Shown: piece after piece, positions 36,915 to 44,677 of the stretch | Layout of the letters: each line of letters starts with the position of its first letter | How positions within the stretch are numbered: position 1 is the first letter of the stretch | Assembly: GCF_016863175.1 (NCBI RefSeq) | Contig: NZ_BOOJ01000024.1 | Span: 62,001-126,000, forward strand | DNA from: Paraplanobispora siamensis | GTDB taxonomy: Bacteria; Actinomycetota; Actinomycetes; Streptosporangiales; Streptosporangiaceae | Direction: 5' to 3' | DNA: 64,000 nt | Program-made: the position numbers and the translations under genes | Notes under the pieces: generated by a model | Told to the model about the DNA's origin: nothing | Database searches by the model: none | The model's input: the letters and a program-made list of their open reading frames with translations, nothing else

Positions 36915-37490
36915 TCACCTTCCGGGAGACAGGAGCTCCTCCAGCCCGTGCTCCAGGGCCGCGTCGCCGACCTTCCGGACGACGAGGGGCAGGCGCAGGA
37001 TCCCGGCCGCCCGTACGGCCTGCGCGCGCAGGGCCGGGCCCGGGCGCTGGGCCAGCCAGACGACGCGGCGGTAGTGGGCGAAGTAGGCGTCGCGGAGCTC
37101 GGGGAAGCGGTCCAGGCCGAGCTCGACCACGACCGACCGGTGGAAGGTGCGCACCAGATAGTCGGTCAGGAAGTACGTCCCCGGCTCCTCCTCGGTCATC
37201 TCGCGCGCCCGCCGTCCCGCGAAGACGTCGTAGCAGTGCTCCCCGCGCAGCCGTGCCAGGCCGTGCCGCCGGCACACCTCGTCCAGGGCCCCGTAGGTCC
37301 CGCAGTCGGCGTAGGCCACCGCCAGCCGCCGGTGCCTGCCCTTCACCTCCCCGACCACCGCCTCGACCTCGGCGGCGATGGCGGCGGGCCGGTTGTGCAG
37401 CAGCGGAGGGAGCGGATACACCTCCACCGCCCACCCCCGCCGATGCGCGATGTCCCGCACATGCCCCGCCAGCGCCCCGCACGCCACCAC
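36915..37490 (-). CDS. DUF1638 protein of the corrinoid methyltransferase operon
   Basis: 191 residues from a GTG at 37490 with GGGAGG eight bases upstream (a GTG three bases later is possible). DUF1638 phrases include VVACGALAGHVRDI, VAYADCGTYG, GEHCYDVFAG and PGTYFLTDYLVRTFH, with conserved Cys and His that could bind a metal. The family occurs next to methylamine and betaine methyltransferase genes in methanogens and bacteria. Its biochemical role is unknown to me. Last gene of the operon, 19 bases after the activator gene. Confidence 0.82.
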   Translation of the reverse strand: MVACGALAGHVRDIAHRRGWAVEVYPLPPLLHNRPAAIAAEVEAVVGEVKGRHRRLAVAYADCGTYGALDEVCRRHGLARLRGEHCYDVFAGRRAREMTEEEPGTYFLTDYLVRTFHRSVVVELGLDRFPELRDAYFAHYRRVVWLAQRPGPALRAQAVRAAGILRLPLVVRKVGDAALEHGLEELLSPGR

Positions 37491-37509
37491 CCCCGCACCC
37501 TCCCGGGGA

Positions 37510-39408
37510 TCAGCGGCCGGCGGGGAAGGACAGCAGGTCGACGAAGCGGTCGTTGAAGTCGGGGCGGTCGGAGAGTTCGACATAGCGGATCTCCTCGAGG
37601 AGGGCCAGGGCACCGGCCCGCTCCTGGACGGACAGCAGGGCGAGCTTGGCGCCCTCTCCGGCGACGTTGCCCGCGCTGACGATCCGGGGCAGGGCCAGCT
37701 CCGGGACCAGGCCGATCCGGACGGCCGAGGCCGGGGACAGGTAGGAGCCGAAGGACCCGGCCAGCAGGACCTGCTGGACCTCGTGCTCTCCGGCCCCGTA
37801 CTCCTCCAGCAGCAGCCGCCACCCCGTCGAGATAGCGGCCTTGGCGAACTGCAGCTCGCGCACGTCCCGCTGGGAGAGGTAGACGTCCCCGGCCAGGACG
37901 AAGACGCGCTCGCCGCCGACCGCGGTCAGCCGCCCGGCCAGCTCCGGCGCCAGCCGTACGGCCTCCTGTTCGGGCACGAAGCGGCCCGAGCGGTCGAGCA
38001 GGCCCACGCGCAGCAGCTCGGCCACCGCGTCCACCAGCCCCGACCCGCACAATCCCACCGGCTCGACGTCGCCGATCACACCCAGCTCCACCGAGGGCGC
38101 CAGCCGCACGGTCTCGATCGCCCCGGCCGAGGCGCGCATGCCGCAGCGGATCTGGGCACCCTCGAAGGCCGGTCCCGCCGGGGCGGCGGTGGCCAGCAGG
38201 CGGTCGGCGTCGCCGAGCACGATCTCGCAGTTGGTGCCCACGTCGACGAACAACCGCAGCCGCCGGTCCCGGTCCATGCCGGCGGCCAGGACCCCGGCCA
38301 CGATGTCGCCGCCGACGTAGGCCCCCAGCGCGGGCAGCACCACGGCCCGCGCCCGGGGGTGGAAGCGCAGTCCCAGATCCGAGGCGAGCAGGGCCGGCAG
38401 GGCGCGCGTGGCCATGATGAACGGCGCCACCCCCAGCGGCTCGGGGTCGATGCCGAGGGCGAGGTGGACCATGGTCGCGTTCCCGGCCAGCGCCACCTCG
38501 TAGACGTTCTCGGGGGAGACCTCCCCCTCCTTGCACACCTCCCGGGCGAGCTGGTCGAGCGTCTCGCGCGCCGCGTCCCGCAGCCGGTCCAGCGCCGACG
38601 GGTCCAGCATCGTCGCGCTGATGCGGGAGATCACGTCCGCCCCGGAGGGCTGCTGCAGGTTGAGCATCGACCGCACCGCCACCGGCGTCCCGGTCGCCAG
38701 GTCCAGCAGCGTCGCCACGACCGTCGTGGTGCCCAGGTCGAAGGCGACGCCGTAGCGCGACCCGGTGGTGTCCCCGGGCTCCACGTCGATCAGCGCGTCG
38801 TCCACGACCACGGCCGTGACCTTGAAGTCCGACGCCCGCATGACCCTCCCCGCGGCCCGTACGGCGTGCAGGTCCGGCACCGGCTCCAGGTCGTCCAGGG
38901 CGGCCAGCAGCCGCTCCAGGTCGGGCGTCTGGTCGGAGAGCGTGGGCTCGGTCAGTTCGACGTAGCGCTTCTGCACGGCGGGGCGGAGGATGACCTGCCG
39001 CCCGACCCCCACGGTCGCCGCCTTCGGCCGGGTGGAGAGCGCGGGGATCTCCACCTCCAGGTCCGAGACGGCCCGGGCGAGGCAGGCCAGCCGCCACCCC
39101 TCGCGCAGCTGCTCCGGTGTGAAGGCCCGCGGGTCCAGCCGGGAGACCGGGACCGGACCGGTCCCGTCGGCGTCGTCGGTTCCCTCGGCGCTGTGGACGA
39201 TTCTGACCTTGCACTTGCGGCAGGTCCCGTGCCCGCCGCACGTCGAGTCGACGGCGACGCCGTTCCAGCTGGCCGCCTCGAACACGCTCACCCCCGGCGG
39301 CACGCTCACCTCCCGGGGCGGCCGGCCGTCGGGCAGCAGGCGCAGCCGTACCCGCCCGGACCCGCTCTCCCGGCCCGGGTCCCGTTCCGCCGGGGGAGCG
39401 CCGCTCAT
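37510..39408 (-). CDS. Reductive activator of corrinoid proteins (RACo/RamA-like)
   Basis: 632 residues. The N-terminal 2Fe-2S ferredoxin domain has Cys57, Cys63, Cys66 (STCGGHGTCRKC) and Cys109. A linker leads to the ASKHA-type ATPase domain (GVAFDLGTTTVVATLLD, LAGNATMVHLALGIDP, FVDVGTNCEIVLG, GLCGSGLVDAVAELL, LLAGSFGSYL). Such proteins use ATP and an electron to restore Co(II) corrinoid to active Co(I), which is lost readily in air. The ATG overlaps the stop of the upstream methyltransferase gene (ATGA). Its presence marks the operon as a true corrinoid methyl-transfer system. Confidence 0.92.
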   Translation of the reverse strand: MSGAPPAERDPGRESGSGRVRLRLLPDGRPPREVSVPPGVSVFEAASWNGVAVDSTCGGHGTCRKCKVRIVHSAEGTDDADGTGPVPVSRLDPRAFTPEQLREGWRLACLARAVSDLEVEIPALSTRPKAATVGVGRQVILRPAVQKRYVELTEPTLSDQTPDLERLLAALDDLEPVPDLHAVRAAGRVMRASDFKVTAVVVDDALIDVEPGDTTGSRYGVAFDLGTTTVVATLLDLATGTPVAVRSMLNLQQPSGADVISRISATMLDPSALDRLRDAARETLDQLAREVCKEGEVSPENVYEVALAGNATMVHLALGIDPEPLGVAPFIMATRALPALLASDLGLRFHPRARAVVLPALGAYVGGDIVAGVLAAGMDRDRRLRLFVDVGTNCEIVLGDADRLLATAAPAGPAFEGAQIRCGMRASAGAIETVRLAPSVELGVIGDVEPVGLCGSGLVDAVAELLRVGLLDRSGRFVPEQEAVRLAPELAGRLTAVGGERVFVLAGDVYLSQRDVRELQFAKAAISTGWRLLLEEYGAGEHEVQQVLLAGSFGSYLSPASAVRIGLVPELALPRIVSAGNVAGEGAKLALLSVQERAGALALLEEIRYVELSDRPDFNDRFVDLLSFPAGR

Positions 39409-40256
39409 GCCTGCCGGGCCCGGTAGGCCGCGATCCAGCCGGCGCCCCACGGGTCGTTGCCGAGCAGCAGGTCGGCGGCGCGGGCGGCGGTGACGCACTC
39501 GGGGGCCAGGGCGTTCATGATGGCGCTGGTCAGCCCGGCCGCGGCGGCCATCGCCAGGAAGGCGGAGCCCAGTGCGTGCCGGTCGGGCAGGCCGAAGGAG
39601 ACGTTGGAGGCGCCCAGGCACATGTTGAGCCCGTAGGTGTCGCGGATCGCGCGGATGGTCTCCAGCGTCACGTTCACCGCGTCGGTGTCGGCGCCGACGG
39701 TCATCGCCAGCGGGTCGATGACGATGTCCTCGATCGGGATGCCGTACTCCTCGGTGGCCACCCGGACGATCTTCCCGGTGATCTCCAGGCGCTGTTCGGC
39801 GGTCTCCGGGATGCCGGTCTCGTCGTTGGCCAGCGCGATCACCGCCGCGCCGTACCGCTTGACCAGCGGCAGGATCTCGGCGAGCCGGTCGTCCTCGCCG
39901 GTCACCGAGTTGACCAGCGCCTTGCCCTCGTAGACCTCCAGCCCCGCCGCCAGCGCCTCGACCACCGAGGAGTCGATGCACAGCGGCAGGTCGGTGTGCT
40001 CCTGGACGAGCTTGACCACCGAGGAGAGCAGCTCCGCCTCGTCGGTCAGCGGCACGCCCGCGTTGACGTCGAGCACGTGGGCCCCGGCCGCGACCTGCCG
40101 CTCCACGTCGACCACCACCTGGGACAGGTCGCCCGCGCGCAGCGCCTCGGCGAACTTCGCGCGCCCGGTCGGGTTGATCCGCTCGCCGATGACGCAGAAC
40201 GGCCGGTCGTGACCGACGATCACTTCCCGGGTCCGGGATCTCAGGACGGTGTGCAC
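39405..40256 (-). CDS. Methyltetrahydrofolate:corrinoid methyltransferase (pterin-binding)
   Basis: 283-residue TIM barrel of the dihydropteroate synthase-like MeTr family. The pterin-site phrases are present: GERINPTGR, HVLDVNAG, LCIDSS, ALANDETGIP and GASNVSFGLPDR. It moves the methyl group from the methylated corrinoid protein to tetrahydrofolate, giving 5-methyl-H4folate. The GTG start has a perfect AGGAGGT eight bases upstream, formed in part by the metF stop codon (TAGGAGG). Corresponds to MtgA-type enzymes of betaine degraders. Confidence 0.9.
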   Translation of the reverse strand: MHTVLRSRTREVIVGHDRPFCVIGERINPTGRAKFAEALRAGDLSQVVVDVERQVAAGAHVLDVNAGVPLTDEAELLSSVVKLVQEHTDLPLCIDSSVVEALAAGLEVYEGKALVNSVTGEDDRLAEILPLVKRYGAAVIALANDETGIPETAEQRLEITGKIVRVATEEYGIPIEDIVIDPLAMTVGADTDAVNVTLETIRAIRDTYGLNMCLGASNVSFGLPDRHALGSAFLAMAAAAGLTSAIMNALAPECVTAARAADLLLGNDPWGAGWIAAYRARQA

Positions 40257-40268
40257 GGCGGCGACCTC

Positions 40269-41168
40269 CTAGGCGGTCAGGCGGCGGGATATGCGCAGGT
40301 CGGAAAGGAGCCGGGGAACGGCGTCGCCGCCGCGGAAGTCGACCAGGTGCAGGCCGCGCACGCCGGGCAGGCTGAGCGCGTGCCCGGCCTGTGCGAGGGC
40401 GAGCTCGTAGGCGGCCCGCGACGGGTCGGCGGCCTTCTCCACCCGGTCGATCGTCTCGGCCGGCACCGAGATGCCGGGCACCTTCTCGTTCATGAACCGC
40501 AGCCCGCCGGCCCCTTTGACCAGGCAGATCGTCGGGAGGAAGGCCGCGCGCGAGGTCAGCCCGGCCCGCGCCGCGCCCGCCATGAACGCCGCCAGCCGGT
40601 CGGGGTGGTAGCAGATCTGCAACTGGAGGAAGCGGGCCCCGGCGCGGATCTTCTTGGCCGCCCGGTCCACCCGGTGGGAGTACGGCGGGGCGCCCGGGTT
40701 CTCCACCGCCCCCACCAGCAGCTCCGGCGCCGGGTCGATCGCCCGGCCGGACAGGTAGCGGCCCTCGGCGAGCGCGCAGGCCACCCTGATCAGTTGCGGT
40801 CCGTCGAGGTCGAACACGCGTCGGGCCTGCGGCTCGTCCCCGGCCGTGACGTCGTCGCCGGTCAGGCAGCACACGGCCCGCACGCCGTGCAGCGCGGCGC
40901 CCACGATGTCGGCCTGCAGCGCCAGGCGGTTCTTGTCCCGGCAGGCCACCTGCATGATCGGCTCCAGGCCGAGCCCGCGCAGGGCCACCGCGACCGCGAC
41001 GTTGCTGGCGTGCGCGTGGGCGGCGGTGTTGTCGGTGACGTTGACCGCGTCGGCCCAGCCGCGCAGCCGGTCGGCGTGCCGTACGAGCGCGGCCATGTCG
41101 GTGTCCACCACCGGGAACTCGGCCGTGACGACCGGCCCTCCCGACCGCACGAGCTCGTCGAACCTCAC
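40269..41168 (-). CDS. metF: Methylenetetrahydrofolate reductase, MetF type
   Basis: 299-residue FAD-binding TIM barrel. MetF phrases include VTAEFPVVDTDMAALVRHADRL, VNVTDN, ACRDKNRLALQADIVGAALHGVRAVCCLTGDD, FLQLQICYHPDRL and FLPTICLVKGAGGLRFMNEKVPGISVP. In this setting it would run towards oxidation, turning 5-methyl-H4folate from betaine into 5,10-methylene-H4folate. The GTG overlaps the metV stop (GTGA), so the two subunits are coupled as in bacteria with MetVF-type reductases. Confidence 0.9.
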   Translation of the reverse strand: MRFDELVRSGGPVVTAEFPVVDTDMAALVRHADRLRGWADAVNVTDNTAAHAHASNVAVAVALRGLGLEPIMQVACRDKNRLALQADIVGAALHGVRAVCCLTGDDVTAGDEPQARRVFDLDGPQLIRVACALAEGRYLSGRAIDPAPELLVGAVENPGAPPYSHRVDRAAKKIRAGARFLQLQICYHPDRLAAFMAGAARAGLTSRAAFLPTICLVKGAGGLRFMNEKVPGISVPAETIDRVEKAADPSRAAYELALAQAGHALSLPGVRGLHLVDFRGGDAVPRLLSDLRISRRLTA

Positions 41169-41605
41169 GGCTGCCAGCCCGGGGGAGTACGGCGGTCGCG
41201 GCCGGTCAGCAGGTTGATCCAGGACGAGGAGCCGGCCAGGCGGTTGTCCACCGGGGGACGCAGGTCGGTGAAGTGCCCGCGCCACGGCAGCCGCCGCGAG
41301 CGCTCGAACGCCCGCAGCCAGACGCAGCGCATCGAGGGGTCGACCTCGCACCGGCCGTCCTCGCGCACCCCGCCGCACGGCCCGTTGCGCAGTGTCTTGG
41401 GGCAGGTCATCGGGCAGGTCATGCCGGTGGAGTGCAGCACACACTGGCCGCACATCCGGCAGTCGAACACCGGTCCCTTGACCGCGTGCTCCACCGCTGC
41501 GACCGCCCGGTGGCCCGCCGTACCCGGACTCGTGACGGGATCCGGGCTCGTGACGGGATCCGGGCTCGTGACGGGGCCCGGACTCGTGACGGGGCCCTGG
41601 CTCAT
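41165..41605 (-). CDS. metV: MetV-like methylenetetrahydrofolate reductase C-terminal-domain protein
   Basis: 146 residues. After a repetitive Pro/Val/Thr/Ser N-terminus (residues 4-28, made by an 18-bp tandem repeat) comes a cysteine-rich MTHFR_C domain with eight cysteines (FDCRMCGQCVLHSTGMTCP, PCGG, RCEVD, RCVW) that probably hold Fe-S and zinc. MetV partners MetF in acetogens, where it links the reductase to other electron carriers. Its ATG overlaps the corrinoid protein stop codon and lies in the last repeat unit. MetV in an apparently aerobic actinomycete is unusual. Confidence 0.87.
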   Translation of the reverse strand: MSQGPVTSPGPVTSPDPVTSPDPVTSPGTAGHRAVAAVEHAVKGPVFDCRMCGQCVLHSTGMTCPMTCPKTLRNGPCGGVREDGRCEVDPSMRCVWLRAFERSRRLPWRGHFTDLRPPVDNRLAGSSSWINLLTGRDRRTPPGWQP

Positions 41606-41615
41606 GACGGGGTCC
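41526..41615 (-). repeat. Five 18-bp tandem repeats across the corrinoid-protein/metV junction
   Basis: Units at 41526, 41544, 41562, 41580 and 41598, 18 bp each. The first in transcription order (41615-41598) holds the stop of the corrinoid protein gene and the start of metV (GTCATGAG); the other four carry GTCACGAG in place of it and code for PVTSP(G/D). The array appears to be an expansion of the translational-coupling sequence itself. Confidence 0.9.
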
Positions 41616-42273
41616 CGGCCGTGGCGCGGCGCCGGGCCAGCAGCTCCTTGGCGCGGCGGACGGCGGTGGAGGCGTCGGCCGCGTAGCCGTCCGCGCCGAC
41701 CGCGTCGGCGTACTCCTGCGTGACCGGCGCCCCGCCGACCATGACGATCACCTCGTCGCGCAGCCCGGCCTTCTCCAGCGCGTTGATGTTCGCCTTGAAC
41801 ATCGGCATCGTCGTGGTGAGGAAGGCGGAGAAGCCGACGATGTCGGGCCGGTGCTCGCGGATGGCCGCCACGAACTTCTCCGGCGCCACCTGGACGCCCA
41901 GGTCGATCACCTCGAACCCGGCGCCCTCCAGCATGATGTTCACCAGGTTCTTGCCGATGTCGTGCACGTCGCCCTTGACCGTCCCCATCAGGAACCTGCC
42001 CAGCGACGTCGCGCCCGTCTGGGCCAGCAGCGGGCGCAGCACCTCCATCGCGCCCGCCATCGCCCGCCCGGCGATCAGCATCTCCGGCACGAAGAAGTCG
42101 CCGCGCTCGAACCGGGCGCCCACCTCCTCCAGGGAGGGGATCAGCGCGTCGAACAGCATCGTCTCGGGGGACAGCCCGGTGGCCAGCCCCTGCTCGGTCA
42201 GGTCCAGGACGGCGGGGGCGTCGCCGACGAGGGTCCGGTCGTAGAGGCCCTGCAGGATCTCTTGCTCGTTCAA
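41602..42273 (-). CDS. Corrinoid (cobalamin-binding) protein
   Basis: 223 residues, the methyl carrier of the system. The N-terminal four-helix cap (about 1-88) is followed by a Rossmann-like B12-binding domain with GDVHDIG at 101-107; His104 is the lower cobalt ligand. SAFLTTTM and GGAPVTQEYADAVGADGYAADA complete the family pattern. The MttB-type enzyme loads it with the substrate methyl and the pterin-binding methyltransferase unloads it. TTG start overlapping the iclR stop (TTGA), with TAGGAG seven bases upstream. Confidence 0.93.
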   Translation of the reverse strand: MNEQEILQGLYDRTLVGDAPAVLDLTEQGLATGLSPETMLFDALIPSLEEVGARFERGDFFVPEMLIAGRAMAGAMEVLRPLLAQTGATSLGRFLMGTVKGDVHDIGKNLVNIMLEGAGFEVIDLGVQVAPEKFVAAIREHRPDIVGFSAFLTTTMPMFKANINALEKAGLRDEVIVMVGGAPVTQEYADAVGADGYAADASTAVRRAKELLARRRATAGTPS

Positions 42274-43037
42274 CGGGGGGCTCCTAACACCTCGGAGAGT
42301 GCGCCGGCCTCGCCGGCCAGGAGTTCGCCGATCTCGGTGACGCGGTCCGGGACGAGCCGCACCGAGGGACCGGAGACCGACAACGCCGCGATGACCGCCC
42401 CGTCCCTGCCCCGCACGGCGGCGGCCACGGCGATCAGTCCGGGTTCCAGTTCCTCGCGGGCCACGCCGTACCCGAGCCGCCGGATCTCGGCCAGTTCCCG
42501 GCCCAGCTCCCGGCGGTCGGTGACGGTCCGCGGGGTGCGGCGTTCCAGCGGGCCGCGCGGCAGCTCGGCCGCGCCGTGGGCGAGGAAGACCTTGCCCAGG
42601 GCCGAGCAGTGCAGCGGCACGCGCAGCCCCACCCAGTTCGTCGCGCCGAGCAGGTAGCTGCTGTCGACCTGGGCGATCTGCTCCACCGCGCCGCCGCTGA
42701 GCACGGCCAGGTTGACGGTCTCGCCGGTCTTGCCGCCGATGCGCTCCAGGTACGGCTGGGCGGTGGCGGCCAGGTCGGCGCTGCCGGAGCGGCTGGCGTA
42801 GCGGGCCAGGACGGGTCCCGGGCGGAAGGCCCCGTCGCGGTCGCGCTGGAGCAGGCCGTGCCGTTCCAGGGCCGACAGCAGGCGGGAGGTGGTGCTCTTG
42901 GGAAGCCCGGACTCGGTGAGCAGGGCGGTGAACGGCTGGGGCCGCCCGGCCTCGACGACGCGCACCAGCAGCCGCGCCGCCCGGTCGACCGCCTGCGTGC
43001 CCGGCGCGTTCGTCCTGCTGTCGTCCCCGCTCACCAC
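42270..43037 (-). CDS. IclR-family regulator of the betaine methyltransferase genes
   Basis: 255 residues from a GTG (a second GTG follows directly). N-terminal winged helix (TQAVDRAARLLVRVVEAGRPQPFTALLTESGLPKSTTSRLLSALE), C-terminal effector-binding domain (ETVNLAVLSGG, CSALGKVFLA, GYGVAREELEPGLIAVAAAVR, ALSVSGPSVRL). First gene of the corrinoid operon and divergent from mttB, with a palindromic operator between. It probably controls both directions in response to betaine or a product, and may also act at aceB. Confidence 0.92.
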   Translation of the reverse strand: MVSGDDSRTNAPGTQAVDRAARLLVRVVEAGRPQPFTALLTESGLPKSTTSRLLSALERHGLLQRDRDGAFRPGPVLARYASRSGSADLAATAQPYLERIGGKTGETVNLAVLSGGAVEQIAQVDSSYLLGATNWVGLRVPLHCSALGKVFLAHGAAELPRGPLERRTPRTVTDRRELGRELAEIRRLGYGVAREELEPGLIAVAAAVRGRDGAVIAALSVSGPSVRLVPDRVTEIGELLAGEAGALSEVLGAPR

Positions 43038-43060
43038 GGCACCGGCGTCCTCTCCGGGAG

Positions 43061-43087
43061 TTCCATATTGTGGAACCTTGGTTCCAC
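43061..43087. promoter_or_regulatory. IclR-type operator between iclR and mttB
   Basis: Two overlapping palindromes. TTCCATATTGTGGAA (43061-43075) has TTCC-N7-GGAA symmetry; GTGGAACC-TT-GGTTCCAC (43070-43087) has perfect 8-bp arms and resembles the E. coli IclR consensus TGGAAATNATTTCCA. A third TTCC at 43082 lies 21 bp from the first. The site is 24 bp from the iclR start and 56 bp from the mttB start. Confidence 0.65.
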
Positions 43088-43142
43088 TTCTTGAGCGTAA
43101 GATCGGACTCAGATTCGGGTCAAGAGGTCCGGAGGAGCGGCC

Positions 43143-44573
43143 GTGTTCCTGAACCAGATGCCCCGCTACGAGATCCTGTCCGCCGACGCGATGGCCACCC
43201 TCGACCGCGGCTGGCGCCGCATCGTCTCCGAGATCGGGGTCGAGTTCATGTCCCCCCGGGCACTGGAGCTGTTCCGCAAGGCCGGGATGAAGGTCGAGGA
43301 GAACAACGTCTTCTTCGACCCGGAGTTCGTCCTCGAACAGGTCGCCAAGGCGCCCCGCGAGTTCGACGTCCGGGCCCGCAACCCCGCCAACGACGTGCAC
43401 ATCGGCGGCGACCACATGGCCTTCGGCGCGGTGTACGGCTCGCCGTTCGTGCGCGAGGGCGAGGTGCGCCGCGACGCGACGCTCGACGACTTCCACCGCT
43501 TCTGCAAGCTCTCGCAGGTCTTCGGCGAGATGGACTCCGCGGGAGGCGTCGTCTGCGAGCCGAACGACGCGCCGCTCGACTCGCGCCACCTCGACATGGT
43601 CTACGCGCTCCAGACGCTGACCGACAAGATCTACATGGGCAACGTGGTCTCCGGGCCGAACGCGGCCGACACCATCGCGATGACCCGCATCCTGCTCGGC
43701 GACATCGAGACGACCCCGGCCACCATCTCCCTGATCAACTGCAACTCGCCGCTGCGCTGGGACGACCGCATGCTGGACGCCCAGTTCGAGTACTCCGCGG
43801 CCGGCCAGCCGGTCGTCCTGACCCCGTTCCTGCTGATGGGCGCCATGTCCCCGGTGTCGATCCCGGCCACGCTGGTCCAGCAGATCGCCGAGGCGCTCAC
43901 CGGGATCGCCCTGTCCCAGCTCATCCGCCCCGGCTGCCCGGTGATCTTCGGCTCGTTCCTGTCGAACATCGACATGCAGTCGGGCTCGCCCTGCTTCGGC
44001 ACCCCCGAGTCGGCGGTCGGCCTGTTCTGCACCGGCCAGATCGCCCGCCACTTCGGCCTGCCCTGGCGCTCGGGCGGCGCGCTGACCTCCTCGCAGACGG
44101 CCGACGCCCAGGCCGGCTACGAGGCGCTGATGACGATGCTGCCCACCTTCCTGGCGGGCGCCAACTGGGTCATGCACACCGCGGGCTGGCTGGAGGGCGG
44201 CCTGGTCAGCGGCTTCGAGAAGTTCGTCGTGGACATCGAGATCCTGCGCATGCTCCAGCACGAGTTCACCCCGATGGAGATCACCGAGGAGTCGCTGGCC
44301 TTCGACGCCCACGTCGAGGTCGGCCACGGCGGCCACTTCCTCGGCGCCGCGCACACCATGGAGCGGTTCCGGACCTGCTTCTACCGGCCGCTGCTGTCGT
44401 CGTCGGACAACTACGAGCGCTGGGTACGGCGCGGCGCCATGGACGCGGCGGACAGGGCGGGGGAGATCTACCGGGCCAAGCTGGAGGAGTACGAGCGCCC
44501 TCCCCTGGACGACGCGGTCCGCGAGGAGCTGCAGGACTACGTCGCCCGCCGCCGCCGCGAGCTGGGCGACTGA
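43143..44573 (+). CDS. mttB: MttB-family (trimethylamine/glycine betaine) methyltransferase, non-pyrrolysine type
   Basis: 476 residues from a GTG with GGAGGAG seven bases upstream. Family phrases: SEIGVEFMSPRALELFRKAG, MYGNVVSGP-like MGNVVSGPNAAD, GCPVIFGSFLSNIDMQSGSP, GTPE, GLPWRSGGALTSS and HGGHFLGAAHTMERFRTCFYRP. Known non-pyrrolysine members such as MtgB of Desulfitobacterium demethylate glycine betaine; the frame has no internal TAG. It transfers one methyl group to the corrinoid protein, leaving dimethylglycine. The dmgO and sox genes 16-23 kb away support betaine as substrate, but related quaternary amines are possible. Confidence 0.88.
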   Translation: MFLNQMPRYEILSADAMATLDRGWRRIVSEIGVEFMSPRALELFRKAGMKVEENNVFFDPEFVLEQVAKAPREFDVRARNPANDVHIGGDHMAFGAVYGSPFVREGEVRRDATLDDFHRFCKLSQVFGEMDSAGGVVCEPNDAPLDSRHLDMVYALQTLTDKIYMGNVVSGPNAADTIAMTRILLGDIETTPATISLINCNSPLRWDDRMLDAQFEYSAAGQPVVLTPFLLMGAMSPVSIPATLVQQIAEALTGIALSQLIRPGCPVIFGSFLSNIDMQSGSPCFGTPESAVGLFCTGQIARHFGLPWRSGGALTSSQTADAQAGYEALMTMLPTFLAGANWVMHTAGWLEGGLVSGFEKFVVDIEILRMLQHEFTPMEITEESLAFDAHVEVGHGGHFLGAAHTMERFRTCFYRPLLSSSDNYERWVRRGAMDAADRAGEIYRAKLEEYERPPLDDAVREELQDYVARRRRELGD

Positions 44574-44587
44574 GGACCGGCCCGGCG

Positions 44588-44677
44588 CCGCGCCGCCCGG
44601 GTGCGGCGCCGGGGAGGCGAGGCCCTGCCGCGCCATGCCGGCCGGGTACGGCACCGGGGAGGCGAGGCCCTACCGCG
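44588..44677. repeat. Two 45-bp imperfect tandem repeats
   Basis: Units 44588-44632 and 44633-44677 share most bases (common core CCGGGGAGGCGAGGCCCT); a partial third copy runs to about 44700 inside the convergent gene. Located between the ends of mttB and the unknown gene. Confidence 0.75.

Noticed and set aside
43143-44573. Possible pyrrolysine-containing MttB
   Set aside because: The 476-codon frame has no internal TAG, and no pyrrolysine machinery is in the window; it fits the non-pyrrolysine branch.
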